From NCBI GenBank assembly GCA_016858145.1, contig JAEHOE010000029.1:496001-560000 (forward strand): a stretch of DNA of 64,000 nt, read 5' to 3'. Positions 46,321 to 56,307 of the stretch are shown here, one piece after another. Below the pieces are notes generated by a model. The model worked only from the letters and a program-made list of their open reading frames with translations, had not been told where the DNA came from and ran no database searches. Source of the stretch: Edaphochlamys debaryana (lineage: Eukaryota > Chlorophyta > Chlorophyceae > Chlamydomonadales). How positions within the stretch are numbered: position 1 is the stretch's first letter; each line of letters starts with the position of its first letter. Both the position numbers and the translations under genes were made by a program.

Positions 46321-46978
46321 CAATTAACAGGATTGCATAGTTACGACACCTGGCGCGCTCGCAGACCATCGGATGACCGATACGCTCCATCCCGCCCGGT
46401 ACGCACAATTCCACCAACAAGGGGGTCCATGCAATGTGCAGCTAGCCGGGTCTGGGGGTCAACGAGAGGACAACAGCGTATCAACAACCTATCAACGTCA
46501 TTGTTCCCACCGACACCATGGTTCCCGGTGGAAGCGATCTACGCCTCAATCTCTAGCGCCCCGATGCAAACAACAACCATCCTAGATAGCTGTGCGCACC
46601 ACTCCCCGCCAAGTTGAAGGGCGGAGGCAGGGGAGGAGGCCAATTCCAAGTAATACGGGCCGGACTTGACAATTCCATGCGCACAAGCCATACACGCTGT
46701 GCATGGCGACCCGGCGGGATCTGGATCTGGATCTGGGTCAGGCATCGGCCTGCGGGTCGCATTCTCCTCCTGTGGCAGCGCACGGCTTGAGCATGGCGTT
46801 GGGCTCGGCGCGCGGATCCGCATCTGCGAGAGGGCGTGGGATGGAGCGTGGGAGGGAGCTGGGAAGGGAGCCGGGACGCACGGACACAACTGGACGCACA
46901 GACAGTGGTAACGGCATCCGCAAAACAGCGTCACGCCGAAACACGGTGCTGAAGAACCTTCAGGGCCTCCTGAGCTGC
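46321..46978. other. Intergenic region below the short HRGP gene
   Basis: Near 46815 the minus strand has CAG then ATGCGGATCCGCGCG, close to the second-exon start of the HRGP genes (ATGCGGATCCGTGCG). The EGF sequence after it is not preserved. It may be a broken third copy of that exon, or a further exon of the gene at 46979-48102, whose last codons (CGACG|GTGAGC) could also be a splice donor. Confidence 0.35.
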
Positions 46979-48102
46979 TCACCGTCGAGCGAGGAGGAGG
47001 CGGCGCGCTGCTGGGGGAGGAGGGCTGGGAGGTGGAGGCTTTGGCGGCGGTGGGCTGGGAGGAGGGGGGCTTGGCGGTGGGCTAGGAGGCGGAGGGTTTG
47101 GCGGCGGTGGGCTCGGAGGAGGGGGGCTTGGGGGTGGAGGGTTTGGCGGTGGCGGGCTCGGAGGAGGGGGGCTTGGGGGTGGGCTGGGAGGTGGCGGGCT
47201 CGGGGGCGGCGGGCTGGGGGGCGGCGGGCTTGGAGGCGGCGGGCTGGGGGGCGGCGGGCTTGGGGGCGGCGGGCTGGGGGGCGGGGGGCTGGGGGGCGGC
47301 GGGCTGGGAGGCGGGGGGCTTGGTGGGGGCGGGCTGGGGGGCGGGCTGGGGGGTGGCGAAGGGGGCGTGAAGGGCTTGGGGTCGCAGTTCTTCGTTATGT
47401 AGTCGTAGTTCAGGCCCAGAGCGCACTCGCATCGGGGCACGCCGCCCCCATCCGCCTTGCAGCTGGCATCCGACTGGCAGCTGAACTGGGCGCACGGATC
47501 CGCATCTGCAGGGGGCAGGGGCAACACAGGGGCAAGGCGGGTTAGGGGCGACACGGAGGCCCGGCGGGAGCCGAGCTATCAGGGCCGCAATTGGTGGGGC
47601 TTGTCGCGCCGCCCCTGAGATAGCCGGTAGGACCATGGACACGGGACATGAATGCCGACCGTTGGTAGGACCTATCGCACGGACGAGCGAGCGCATCGAC
47701 CCTGCACTGTCCTGACCATGCTTCGTGGCTGCTCGCGGTCTTCTAGCGGGCTCTCGAGGCATAGATGGCCAACCCAACCGCTCAATGCCGAGACCCGAGA
47801 CCGGGGATCGGTTCGCGAGGCTTCCTAAGCGGTGTTACGAGCTTGCATCATGCCTTCTAGTGCATTGGTCTTGCCATGCGACACAGGGAAAAGGCCCAGT
47901 GCCGATCCCATTGCCTGCGGCAAGTCGCCGCCCAGCTGATACGAAGGAAGCCCCCCCCGGTCAAATGCTACCGTTCTAAGCGGCAAGCAAGAGACTCGCA
48001 AGCACACCCACCGTGCAGCCAGCGTGAAGCGGCAGAGACGCCCGCGAAGCAGAGGATGCAGCAGACGCCCAGGGCCGCCAGGAGCACAGCGCGCCGCGCC
48101 AT
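46979..48102 (-). CDS. Secreted EGF / hydroxyproline-rich glycoprotein, short paralogue
   Basis: Two exons: 48012-48102 and 46979-47505 (minus strand), intron 506 bp, phase 1, giving 205 aa. Residues 1-24 are a clear signal peptide (MARRAVLLAALGVCCILCFA, then GVSA). The EGF-like module (DPCAQFSC to NYDYITKNC, six cysteines) is nearly identical to the split gene at 26242. The rest is a rod of SPPPP units with a few N and K substitutions, ending AARRLLLARR. SPPPP rods are hydroxylated and glycosylated in algal wall and matrix proteins. Here the six-C run that is seven in the other copy is intact, so the frame holds. It lacks the lectin-like head. A GTGAGC overlapping the last codons leaves open a further 3' exon. 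Confidence 0.7.
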
Positions 48103-49658
48103 CTGGATGGCGCAGATGGTTGTCAACCGTCTAGCACTGAGTGGGGTTCAGTTGTTCACCCCGTGGGCAAGAGTGGAGTGGTGAGCTTGCTGTCGACGCT
48201 GCACGCTCTTTGTGCTGGGTCAAAAGCGGTTTGGCAGTGGAAGGGCGCAGGATGAGTGACTCGACGTGCCTCGGTCCTGCCGTGTCGAAGAGGTGTGCGG
48301 AACTTCAACGTTCAACCCCTTCAACCAACGTGCCCTGAGTGGGTTTCCTCTGCGCCGCGCCGGTGCAGCCCAAGGGTCGCGGGCCCGGCTGCGTTAGGCA
48401 CAGCACCCGGCGTTGCTGTCAAGGCGCCAGCCTGCGATGAGGTTGCGGTCGCTGCTGACCGGCCTGGTCCGCTGGACCGCCTGAGTGGTGTAGCCAGGTT
48501 ACGTAAGCTGTGGCAGAAAGACGGCGCCGAGCGCCCGGGGCAAGGCGGGGACAGGCGGGTGTGTATGCCACGGATGTCGGGGCCGAAGGCCCGTCCAGGC
48601 CCACAAGCGCTACATGCTTGGCGCTAGTGCCCAGAGCATAGTCCAGCAGACGATCAATTCGATAGACGCTACTCGCAAGCAGCGGGTCTCACGCGGGAGC
48701 GGCCCGTTGGCGAATCAGTTTGCCCACAAGCACGAGCCCTCAGAGCCCTAAACGCAATCCAGGCAGCTCACACAGGCATAACACATCATCAGCACATACT
48801 CAGGTCGCTTTCGCTTGTCAGGCGCGCGATAGCTGACATTGTCCTTCTCTTGCCCCGACTGGAATTGCTTATCGCGCACCGACTATATCTTCCAGACACA
48901 GCGACAAGCTTGGTACGTCGCGGAGTAGGCTGGGGAGCGCTGGGCCGCGCTGGAGGTTGGGCGGCCACCTGCCTTTCCGCGGCTTCAGCTGAGGCTTCTG
49001 TCCACCCCAGCCCCCTTCTTCGCCTTCCTCCAGGTCACCTGCTGCGGAGTCTGAACCGCCGCACCGAGCGACGCGCATCCCGCGCGAGGGAAGCCCTTCC
49101 CGCTCGTGGACTGCACGCGACAGGTGCGTCTTGGCGCCTGCAGCACAAGACGTGTGAAGCCACGTGGTGCTGGCTGGGCGCGGTCTGCGGGCGCGTGCAA
49201 TGCGGCCCAACCCGGCCCAGGGGTGTCTCGTTACGGGGCGCCACTTGCTCCGGCTAAGGCCTGTGTGCTCTCGTAGCAATCTCCGAGCTCGCGGCAACAG
49301 GCCGAGTGGGGTCTGGGGAAAAATCCAGGCCATCCGTCGAGCCTGGCGAATGCGTAGGCAAGAGCGACCGGCAGGCAACCAGAGTCAACGTGAAGCTTAT
49401 GACTGTCGCAGAGACACTGCTCTTTCAAGCGAGGGACGTGGCGCCCCTAACCCCCTGAACCCTGTACGTCCTGGCCCCCGTGCGGACAGGCTTACTTATG
49501 GTGTCGTGGGGACCCTGCCGGCTCCAACTCCCATCCTTGCTCTCCCCTGCTGCATCTTTCCCTACCCTCCGCAATGCTGACTGATCATCTGCCCTGCCCT
49601 CCCGCTCCCTTCCCGTGCAGTACTTCGGGTGGACGATTCCGTGCGAGCCCCTGCCCCC
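48103..49658. other. Intergenic region between the HRGP gene (-) and gene C (+)
   Basis: Divergent promoters are expected here. From about 48490 it is the second copy of the segmental duplication. No other gene is seen. Confidence 0.45.
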
Positions 49659-49930
49659 ATGCACGCCCAACCCCCTGCTGCATCCCTTGCGCTGTCGTCC
49701 TCGTTCGGAAGAAGCGCGTCAGATGAGGCCGCCGCGATCATCGCCAAACCTGACACCGATGCGGCGGAATCGGACGCCCTGGGACGCGCGCCTCTGAGCC
49801 TGCTCTTGTCTCAAGCCCCGGGCCCCCCTCATGCCCCAGCAGCTCCGGCCCAGCCCGTCCCCTGCAGCGAAGACCCAGCGCCGCCCGACGATTCACAACC
49901 CCCAGCGGTGAGTGCAGGGGCGGATGCTTC
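48490..49930 (+). repeat. Segmental duplication, copy 2
   Basis: Matches 42010-43470 (see that entry). It includes gene C exon 1 and its first intron bases (GTGAGTGCAGGGGCGGATGC in both). Indels relative to copy 1 are short and do not keep any reading frame in the upstream part. Confidence 0.85.
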
Positions 49931-51480
49931 CGCCTCGTCCCCAATCCACAACTCGGAATCGGCCGGCACTCTCTACCCCGCCACCCATGCCTGCTGCTGC
50001 TTCCCACTCTCCCCACTCACTTGGCTCTTCACAGAACACCGGCCCGCTTGCGGGCCTAGACCGCTTCCAGACATTTGCGCTTGGTAGGCCAAGCGCCAGA
50101 AAAAAAGTATTGAGGGGTCTCCCCTCGGCGACCCCCTCGTTGTGGTTCAACGACCAACAGTTGGCTGCAGCTGAGGGTGGTGCTGGTATGGAGGCCCATA
50201 CCTGGTAGGTGGCGCTTTACGCTTAACCCCTCTCAGCTGGTGCTCGGAGGCGGTTCCTGCTGTAATCATCGCATCCTCTCCCCTCACACGTTCCCCCTAC
50301 CCGCGCTTGCCGCACGCGCGCAGAGCCCTGCCGGCAGCCTCTCCCCGACCCTGAGGGAGCGGGACCCACCACCGTTCAAGGCCCCTGTCGCTGCTGCCAC
50401 ACCCGAGGAGGCGGACGGGAAGGAGCCTTCCCCGCTCGGGGTCCCCGTCCGCACTCCAGGCCCCGCCCGGGAGTGCGCGTGCCCTCACGAGCAAGAGGAT
50501 GAGGACGGCCGGGGAGGCCCGGCGGCACACACGTGAGCCGCGAGATGGCACAGGGGGTGCAGGGGATGTAGTAGAAGGGATCGCGGGCGCACGGGGCAAG
50601 AAGGCGTAGGTGAGGTTGCGGTTGGGCAGTCCAGCGGCCCCCGGCCCTACGTCGCCGTACGTCCGGCCCTGCTTGCCTCCAGCCGCCCACGGCCCTCTAT
50701 GATCTTTGCGGGCACGGGTCCCACGGTGCACCCACGCAGCACACGCAGGCCCTGGTGGACCAGGACCCCTCTCAGCGTGCAGCCAGTCCTTTCCTGAGAC
50801 TTTCGACCTCCCTTGTGCCACCCGCCACGCAGGCATGGCAGCGCGGAGGGGGGCCCCAAGGGAGCGGCAGTGCTCGCAGCTGTGGCTGCGGCTGCGGAGC
50901 GCGCCGTCATCGCGGACGCACTGCTGCTCCTGAGCGGCAAGGCAAGTGCAAAGCGGGGCAGGGGATTTCAGGACAATGGGGGTCTGAGTGCCGAGTATCG
51001 GCCCCTTGGGGCCCTGTGGCTCGAACGCTGCTTCTCGTGAGCACATCTCCCACCAGCCAAGCAACTGCTACAACCCCACCTCACAACGCCCCTCTCGTCT
51101 CCCACCCGGCCTCACAGAAACGACCCCGCACCTCAGAGCCGAACCACGAGTCCCAGTCGGGCCCAGTGGTCTCCAAGCCAAAGCTCGAAACGAAGCCCGA
51201 GCCTAATCTTGAGTCCGAACCCGAAACACAGCCTGGAACCGACTTCAGCTTCTATCCTGTACTGCCGCCGGCTCTGGAGCCGCCTGCGCCCGTCGGCGAT
51301 CGCCCTGTGCCCATCCCCCTCCTGACGCCGGTGGGCTCCCCGGCGGCCTCTCCAACCCGGCCTCCACCGCAACCAATGCACCTGCAACTGCACCCCGTGG
51401 GATGGATTGGGGTGTCGGATGGGCCGGAAGGTGCTGCACTCGCTCTGCTGTCTCTGGTGTCCGGTGTTCCTCTGGGGTAG
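49659..51480 (+). CDS. RING-like family gene C, RING-less short form
   Basis: Four exons, 309 aa: 49659-49907, 50324-50532, 50833-50941, 51118-51480; all phases agree. Exon 1 is nearly identical to gene B exon 1 (LALSSSFGRSASDEAAAII). Exon 2 corresponds to B exon 2 but is longer. The next exon corresponds to B exon 7 (HGSAEGGPKGAAVLAAVAAA), so the RING, the acidic stretch and the ETAALWL motif of B exons 3-6 are missing. The direct junction is still in frame. The following intron keeps the GC donor AAG|GCAAGTG seen in B. The last exon starts KRPRTSEP, like B and A, then runs into a Pro/Glu-rich tail of its own. It could be a dominant-negative-like short form or a decaying copy; the sequence alone cannot say. 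Confidence 0.55.
50533..50832. other. Intron of gene C where the RING exons would be expected
   Basis: No RING-like coding is found. A minus-strand open stretch (LPNRNLTYAFLPRAPAIPST) runs through part of it and may be foreign insert or chance. This marks the site of the internal loss relative to gene B. Confidence 0.4.
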
Positions 51481-52546
51481 CACACTGGTGGGCTGCTCCC
51501 TCTGCGGCGGTAGGGCTGGTTTACGTTGGGGCTTGGGGTCAGTGAGGATGACACCTGCATGGTTGAGAGCGCCACTTGCTTTGTGCCGGGGGCCAGCTAG
51601 ACGCGCTAGTCGTCGTAAGGTGCCGCCGTGACGGAGGTTTGGTTCGAAGAGTTGGACCTGACGGTTATGTGACTTGCGCGGCATGCAACTAGTCGTGCCT
51701 GCTTCGCGAGGCAGGTGCATTTGCTTCAAGCGGCACTGTCGACGTAGGGTAGACGGCTCAGGCCGTGGGCTGGGGCTCTTTGAGTAGACGCGGGCGTGCT
51801 GGCAACTAGTCTACGCCGCGTGTTTGTCGAATGCCTGCGGCGTTGGCTGTGGGTGTCGAGGGGTTGATGGGGTGAGGGGTGCCTTCACGAGGAACAGCCC
51901 CGGGCCGCGCGCACCGGGCCACTGATGCATGCAGCCCAAGGCTCAGCTTCCGCCACTCGCTCTCCCAGGCTTGGCCGCCCACACCATCAGGGCCTAAGAA
52001 CCAGGCACCCTGCCCGTACTACTCCGGCTTCGTGGTCTGCTCTCAGCCGTCTCCGCCAGCCCGCACCTACCCTGAAGGATACGGGTGCGCACCACGCCAC
52101 GCAACCTCGCTACCAAGCAGCCCCAGGCCGGCTACCGGTACAGGGCTGAGCCCGCAGGCCCACACTCCCCACCCGGTCTGCTACGCAGCCCATCCGCCTC
52201 TTCCGCGCCCACTCACCGACAAGTAGTACAGAACAGCACGGCCAGAACAGGTACCGGCCAGGCATGAGCATGACATAACACCGGCATCTATACATGTCCT
52301 GAAACCGGGCAACACTGAACGCACTCTCGTCTGCTCACAGTGAGTACGGTCGACGCATGAATCAAGTCGTCATGCCCTGCCCCACTTTCAACGCTGTACC
52401 TCAGCTAGCCAATGATCCTGCTCCGTGCATACCCGGGCTGCCGGACAAGCGGGGCGTCCCCATGGGGGGCTCATTCCATAAGTCACCCGGTGGTCAGTCA
52501 GACTTCTCTCGTACACCCCTCAGCCCTCCCGGTGCCCCCTCACCCC
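51481..52546. other. Intergenic region between gene C (+) and MYND copy 2 (-)
   Basis: The two genes converge here, so it should hold both 3' UTRs. I see no further gene and no clear TGTAA on either strand. Confidence 0.4.
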
Positions 52547-55500
52547 TCAGCCCTCCCGGTGCCCGCCGCTGCACGCCTCCTTGTGCCCCGCTTTCCAGTG
52601 CGCCACCTGGCACTCGCGGCAGCAATAGGACACCTTCCCGCAGCGCCCGCACTGCTGCAGCTTCAGCCCCGCCTCGCTATCGCCGGCCAGATTAACGCAG
52701 GCGGGGTTGGCGCAGACGGGCGGCAGCGCCTGAGCCTCCGCCAGCGTCGCCGCAAACAGGCCCGCCGCCTCCAGCGCCTCCCCACTGCTCCACGGGCCCA
52801 CGCCGACCCCGATGACACCGCCCGTCTCCAGCGCCGCCGCCAGAGCGCTGACCCGCTTGGCCAAACCGGCACCCCGCTCGCCGCTTGCCCCCTCCTCCAG
52901 TCGCCACGCCAGCAGCCGCAGCGCCGCCGGAGGCCAGGGCACGGCGCCTGGAGCGCTGTCGCCGTCAGCAGTTGGCGCCGCTGCGCGCCGCACCTTCTCC
53001 GGCCAAGCCGCCGCCACGGCGCAGCACGCTCCCGCCAGCATGTGCAGCACCAGCACGAACCCCTCGGGCCCCGGGTGCCGGTCGAGCCTCTCCAGGAGGC
53101 CCAGCGCAGTGCCGAGGAGCGGCACTACGGCCATGTCCCTCAGCAGGAACGCCGTGAGCCCGGCGGCGGTCGCATCGCTGCTGCCGCCACCCACGGCTCC
53201 AGGGCTGCTGCCCGGCGTGCTGCCGCTGCTGCCCGCCGCGTCCCCGCTGCTGCCGCCGCCCACGGCTCCAGCGCTGCCGCTTCCGGTGCCGCCGCCCAAC
53301 GCTCCAGCGCTGCTGCTTCCGGTGCCGCCGCTGCCGTCGGCTGCGTCACCGCTGCTGCCGGCGGCTCCAGCGCCGCTGCCCGCCGCGCCGCCGCTGCTGC
53401 CTCCAGCCCCCACGAGGCCGCTGCACCGCTCCGCCAGCGCCTCGACCCAGGTCATGACCCCCGGGGCAGCGGCCATGCACAGCCTGGATGCCACCTCGGT
53501 AGGGCTGGCGACTGCGGCGGTCTGCCGCCCCACCAGCGAACCCCCAGCCAGGAGCTGGGCCGTCATGGTAGTGAGGGCCAGCCGGGGCGAGCTGGCGGCC
53601 GGGAGGCCCGACATGAGGGCGAAGAGCCTGGGGGCCAGCAGCAGGCTCGTGGTGGCCGAGGCGAACACCGTCGACAGGATCAGGCCACAGCTGCCGTCGT
53701 TCTGGCGGTAGACCAGCCGCAGCAGCTTGGCGATGGTGGCCGTCAGCGAAGCCACTTCGCCGGGCGGAGCGCAGGCCAGCAGGCTCAGGAGGAGGGGCAC
53801 CCGCTCGTGGTTGAGGAGGTGGTTGGCGACGTGGGCCTCGGGCCCCACCAGGTTCTGGCCGGCCCGGCGCAGCAGGCGCTCCAGGCTGGGCACGAGGCCG
53901 CCCTCATAGGCCGCCAGCATGCAGGGCGGCAGCGGGTCCAGGGGCGGCAGCGGGCCGGGGTGCTCTCCTGCAGAGGGCACAGCGGCACACGTCCGGCAAT
54001 GAGTGCCATTCCCAAGAGGCTGAGATCCCCTGTGCCAAGCATGACTATTACCAGTCGTTCGCAACGCCCAACGACCCCAGCAAAGCCCGCACTGGCAAGG
54101 CCTCACCCCAGCACTTGGCCATGGGCTCCGCAGCGGCCGAGGTCATCTTCTCCAGCAGCGTGGAGTAGACCGAGAGCAGGCTCTCGTCCATGCGTGCCAC
54201 GTGGCATGACATGGCCATGGCCAGGTCCCAGGCCGAGCCGGCACTGTCGTACCGCGCGCCCAGCCCGAACTTCACCAGCCGCCGGAGCACCACCGTGTCC
54301 AGCGCCAGGACCATGATCCGTACGGCACCTGGGGCCGGAAGCAGACTGTCGTACATTACGGTCCAGTCTTGGTTGCCGTAGGTGAACCTGACCACCGGCT
54401 GGCGGGATCAGGACAACGTGAGCAGAAGAAGGGAGCAGAGGATCAGGAGAACGTGAGCAGAAGGGGTCAGCGGGCTGCAGCACGCCATCAAGCATATCGA
54501 TTACAGCCAATCTGCATTACACCCTTGCTACATACGTGGGAACAGCCCCGGCCGGAACTAGAACGCAGAGATGGGACTGACCTTCCCCATGACAACTTTC
54601 TGGACGCGGCCCTCTGCAGCCGCCAGGGACGCGATGGCCTGCCTTCCCCAGCGCATGAGCACGGCGGCGGCGCTCCGCCGGGTCGTGCAGCGATGTGGGT
54701 CGGGCCCTGCCGTCTCGTGGTCAACATTGACCGCAGCCACGCACCCCTCCACGACCACCGAGTCGAGCAGGACGTACGGCGCGGGGCCCTTGCTGTATAC
54801 TCCGGGCGTGGACATCACGAGCTGGTTGGGCATTCCGTACCGCATGAGGCCAGCGAAGTCGCCCATCAAGCAGATGCTGAGGCAGAGGGCGGCGTGGCGC
54901 GCGCAGCGGCCAAGGACAGCCGGGGCCAAGATGCCGTCCGCGGGCGTGTTGTCCGTCAGGCTGCGGATGTTGACGAAGACGTGGTGGAGAGCAACTGCGG
55001 CCGTGCAGTGAAGGTCGGAAAGCGGCTCGCTCGGCGCTGGCGTGCCTGGGAGCAGCTGGGCGAAGAGCAGCACCCGGGCCGCGTGCTCGACGACGCTGCT
55101 CCGAATCATCGCCTGCTTGAGTGACGTCACCAGCGCCGTGACCGCCTTGGACCGCTGGGCCGCTGCCGCTGCCCCGCCAGACGCCGCCGCTGCCTCGCCA
55201 GACGCCGCCGCTGCCCCGCCGGGCGCCGCCCCACCGGGCACGTTGGCTTGAAACGTCACTTGCGTCAGCGCCTGTAGCAGCCACAGGATGTCCCCGGTGA
55301 CTTTGCAGCACCGCTCGCGGAAGAGCATGCTGGGAGCTGCAGGTGCCTGCCCGGCCCCTGCTGGAGATCCAGCCGCCGCTGGAGGCCCCGCAACCCCCGC
55401 TGCTGCTAGCGGTGGCAGCGGCTCCGCTGCCGCCGGAGCAAGGGCCGCCGCAGCAGCAGCCAGCTGCCGGGCCGAGGCCTGCAGCGTGTCCATGTGCAGG

Positions 55501-55946
55501 AGCTTGCCGATGAAGGCCGCCACGGTCTCGACATCAGCTACCGAGGCCGGCGGTTTCAGCGCAACCTCGGCGAGCCACCGCAGCAGCCGCAGCGTCTGCG
55601 ACAGTGCCTCATACAGGGCATCCTCTTGCTCGCCACCACGAGCGTTGCTCGGCACGTCAAGCCGAACCGCTACGGCCGCGAGCTGCAGCACCGCGGTCTC
55701 CACGCCGGTCGTCCTCAGCACCGCCACAGCCACGGCGCTGCTCGTGTCCTCGTGTAGTTGGCCTGTTATAGTCTTGATCGCATCGATAAGTCTCCGAAGC
55801 TGTGCAGTGTCCAGCTGGTCAACGTGACCGCGTGCATGTGCGTCGGAAACGCGATGTGCAGCATTGGGCAGCTGCTTCAGGGCTTCACGCACGTTGGCCG
55901 GCAGAGCTGGCACAAGAGCAAGCCGGGCCCGGGCTCGCGGGGGCAT
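52547..55946 (-). CDS. Large MYND zinc-finger protein, copy 2 (intact)
   Basis: Three exons on the minus strand: 54582-55946, 54107-54398 and 52547-53967. Phases are 0 and 1, and the model gives 1,025 aa. The start (MPPRARARLALVPALPANVR) aligns with copy 1. Shared blocks include VREALKQLP, VLRTTGVETAVLQLAAVAVR, MDTLQASARQL and GPDPHRCTTRRSAAAVLMRW in exon 1. Exon 2 shares RFTYGNQDWTVMY and exon 3 shares LPPCMLAAYEGG and LRRAGQNLVGPEAHVA. Between them are Gly/Ser/Ala linkers. The C-terminal MYND finger (CANPACVNLAG, QQCGRC, YCCRECQ, HW, H-x3-C) is complete. No signal peptide or membrane span. The long helical part is unrecognised and may be armadillo/HEAT-like, which is inference. This copy shows that the frame break in copy 1 is an error or decay rather than an intron. 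Confidence 0.75.
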
Positions 55947-56307
55947 GTTGATTGTCAGGGCGCTGTCTTTTGGGGCATATGTGTGCCGACGTGAGAATTT
56001 ATGAAGTTCCGAGGTGAATCGCGTGCACTTTGCATGTGAGAGCAAGGGCTTGCACCCTCACGCCCACTCATCGCTGCTACATCCCACGTACTGGCACGTA
56101 CTGCCCACGGGGCCCTGGGACACTCCCCGCCCACCCGCAGCCACAAAAACATCTCCCCGCACATACTCGCACGTCCCTCACTCCCGTGCCTCCCTGGCCC
56201 TACGGACCTCTCGGCCCGACGGACCCTGGTGCCCGCATCCGCTTCCCAGACAGCCCAGCTCCATGCAGCCCACCCGGCACCGTGGGTCCGCTCAGCCACT
56301 CATGCCC
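55947..56307. other. Short gap between two minus-strand genes
   Basis: It holds the 3' UTR of the gene ending at 56308 and the promoter of the MYND gene starting at 55946. No distinct signals were recognised. Confidence 0.4.
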
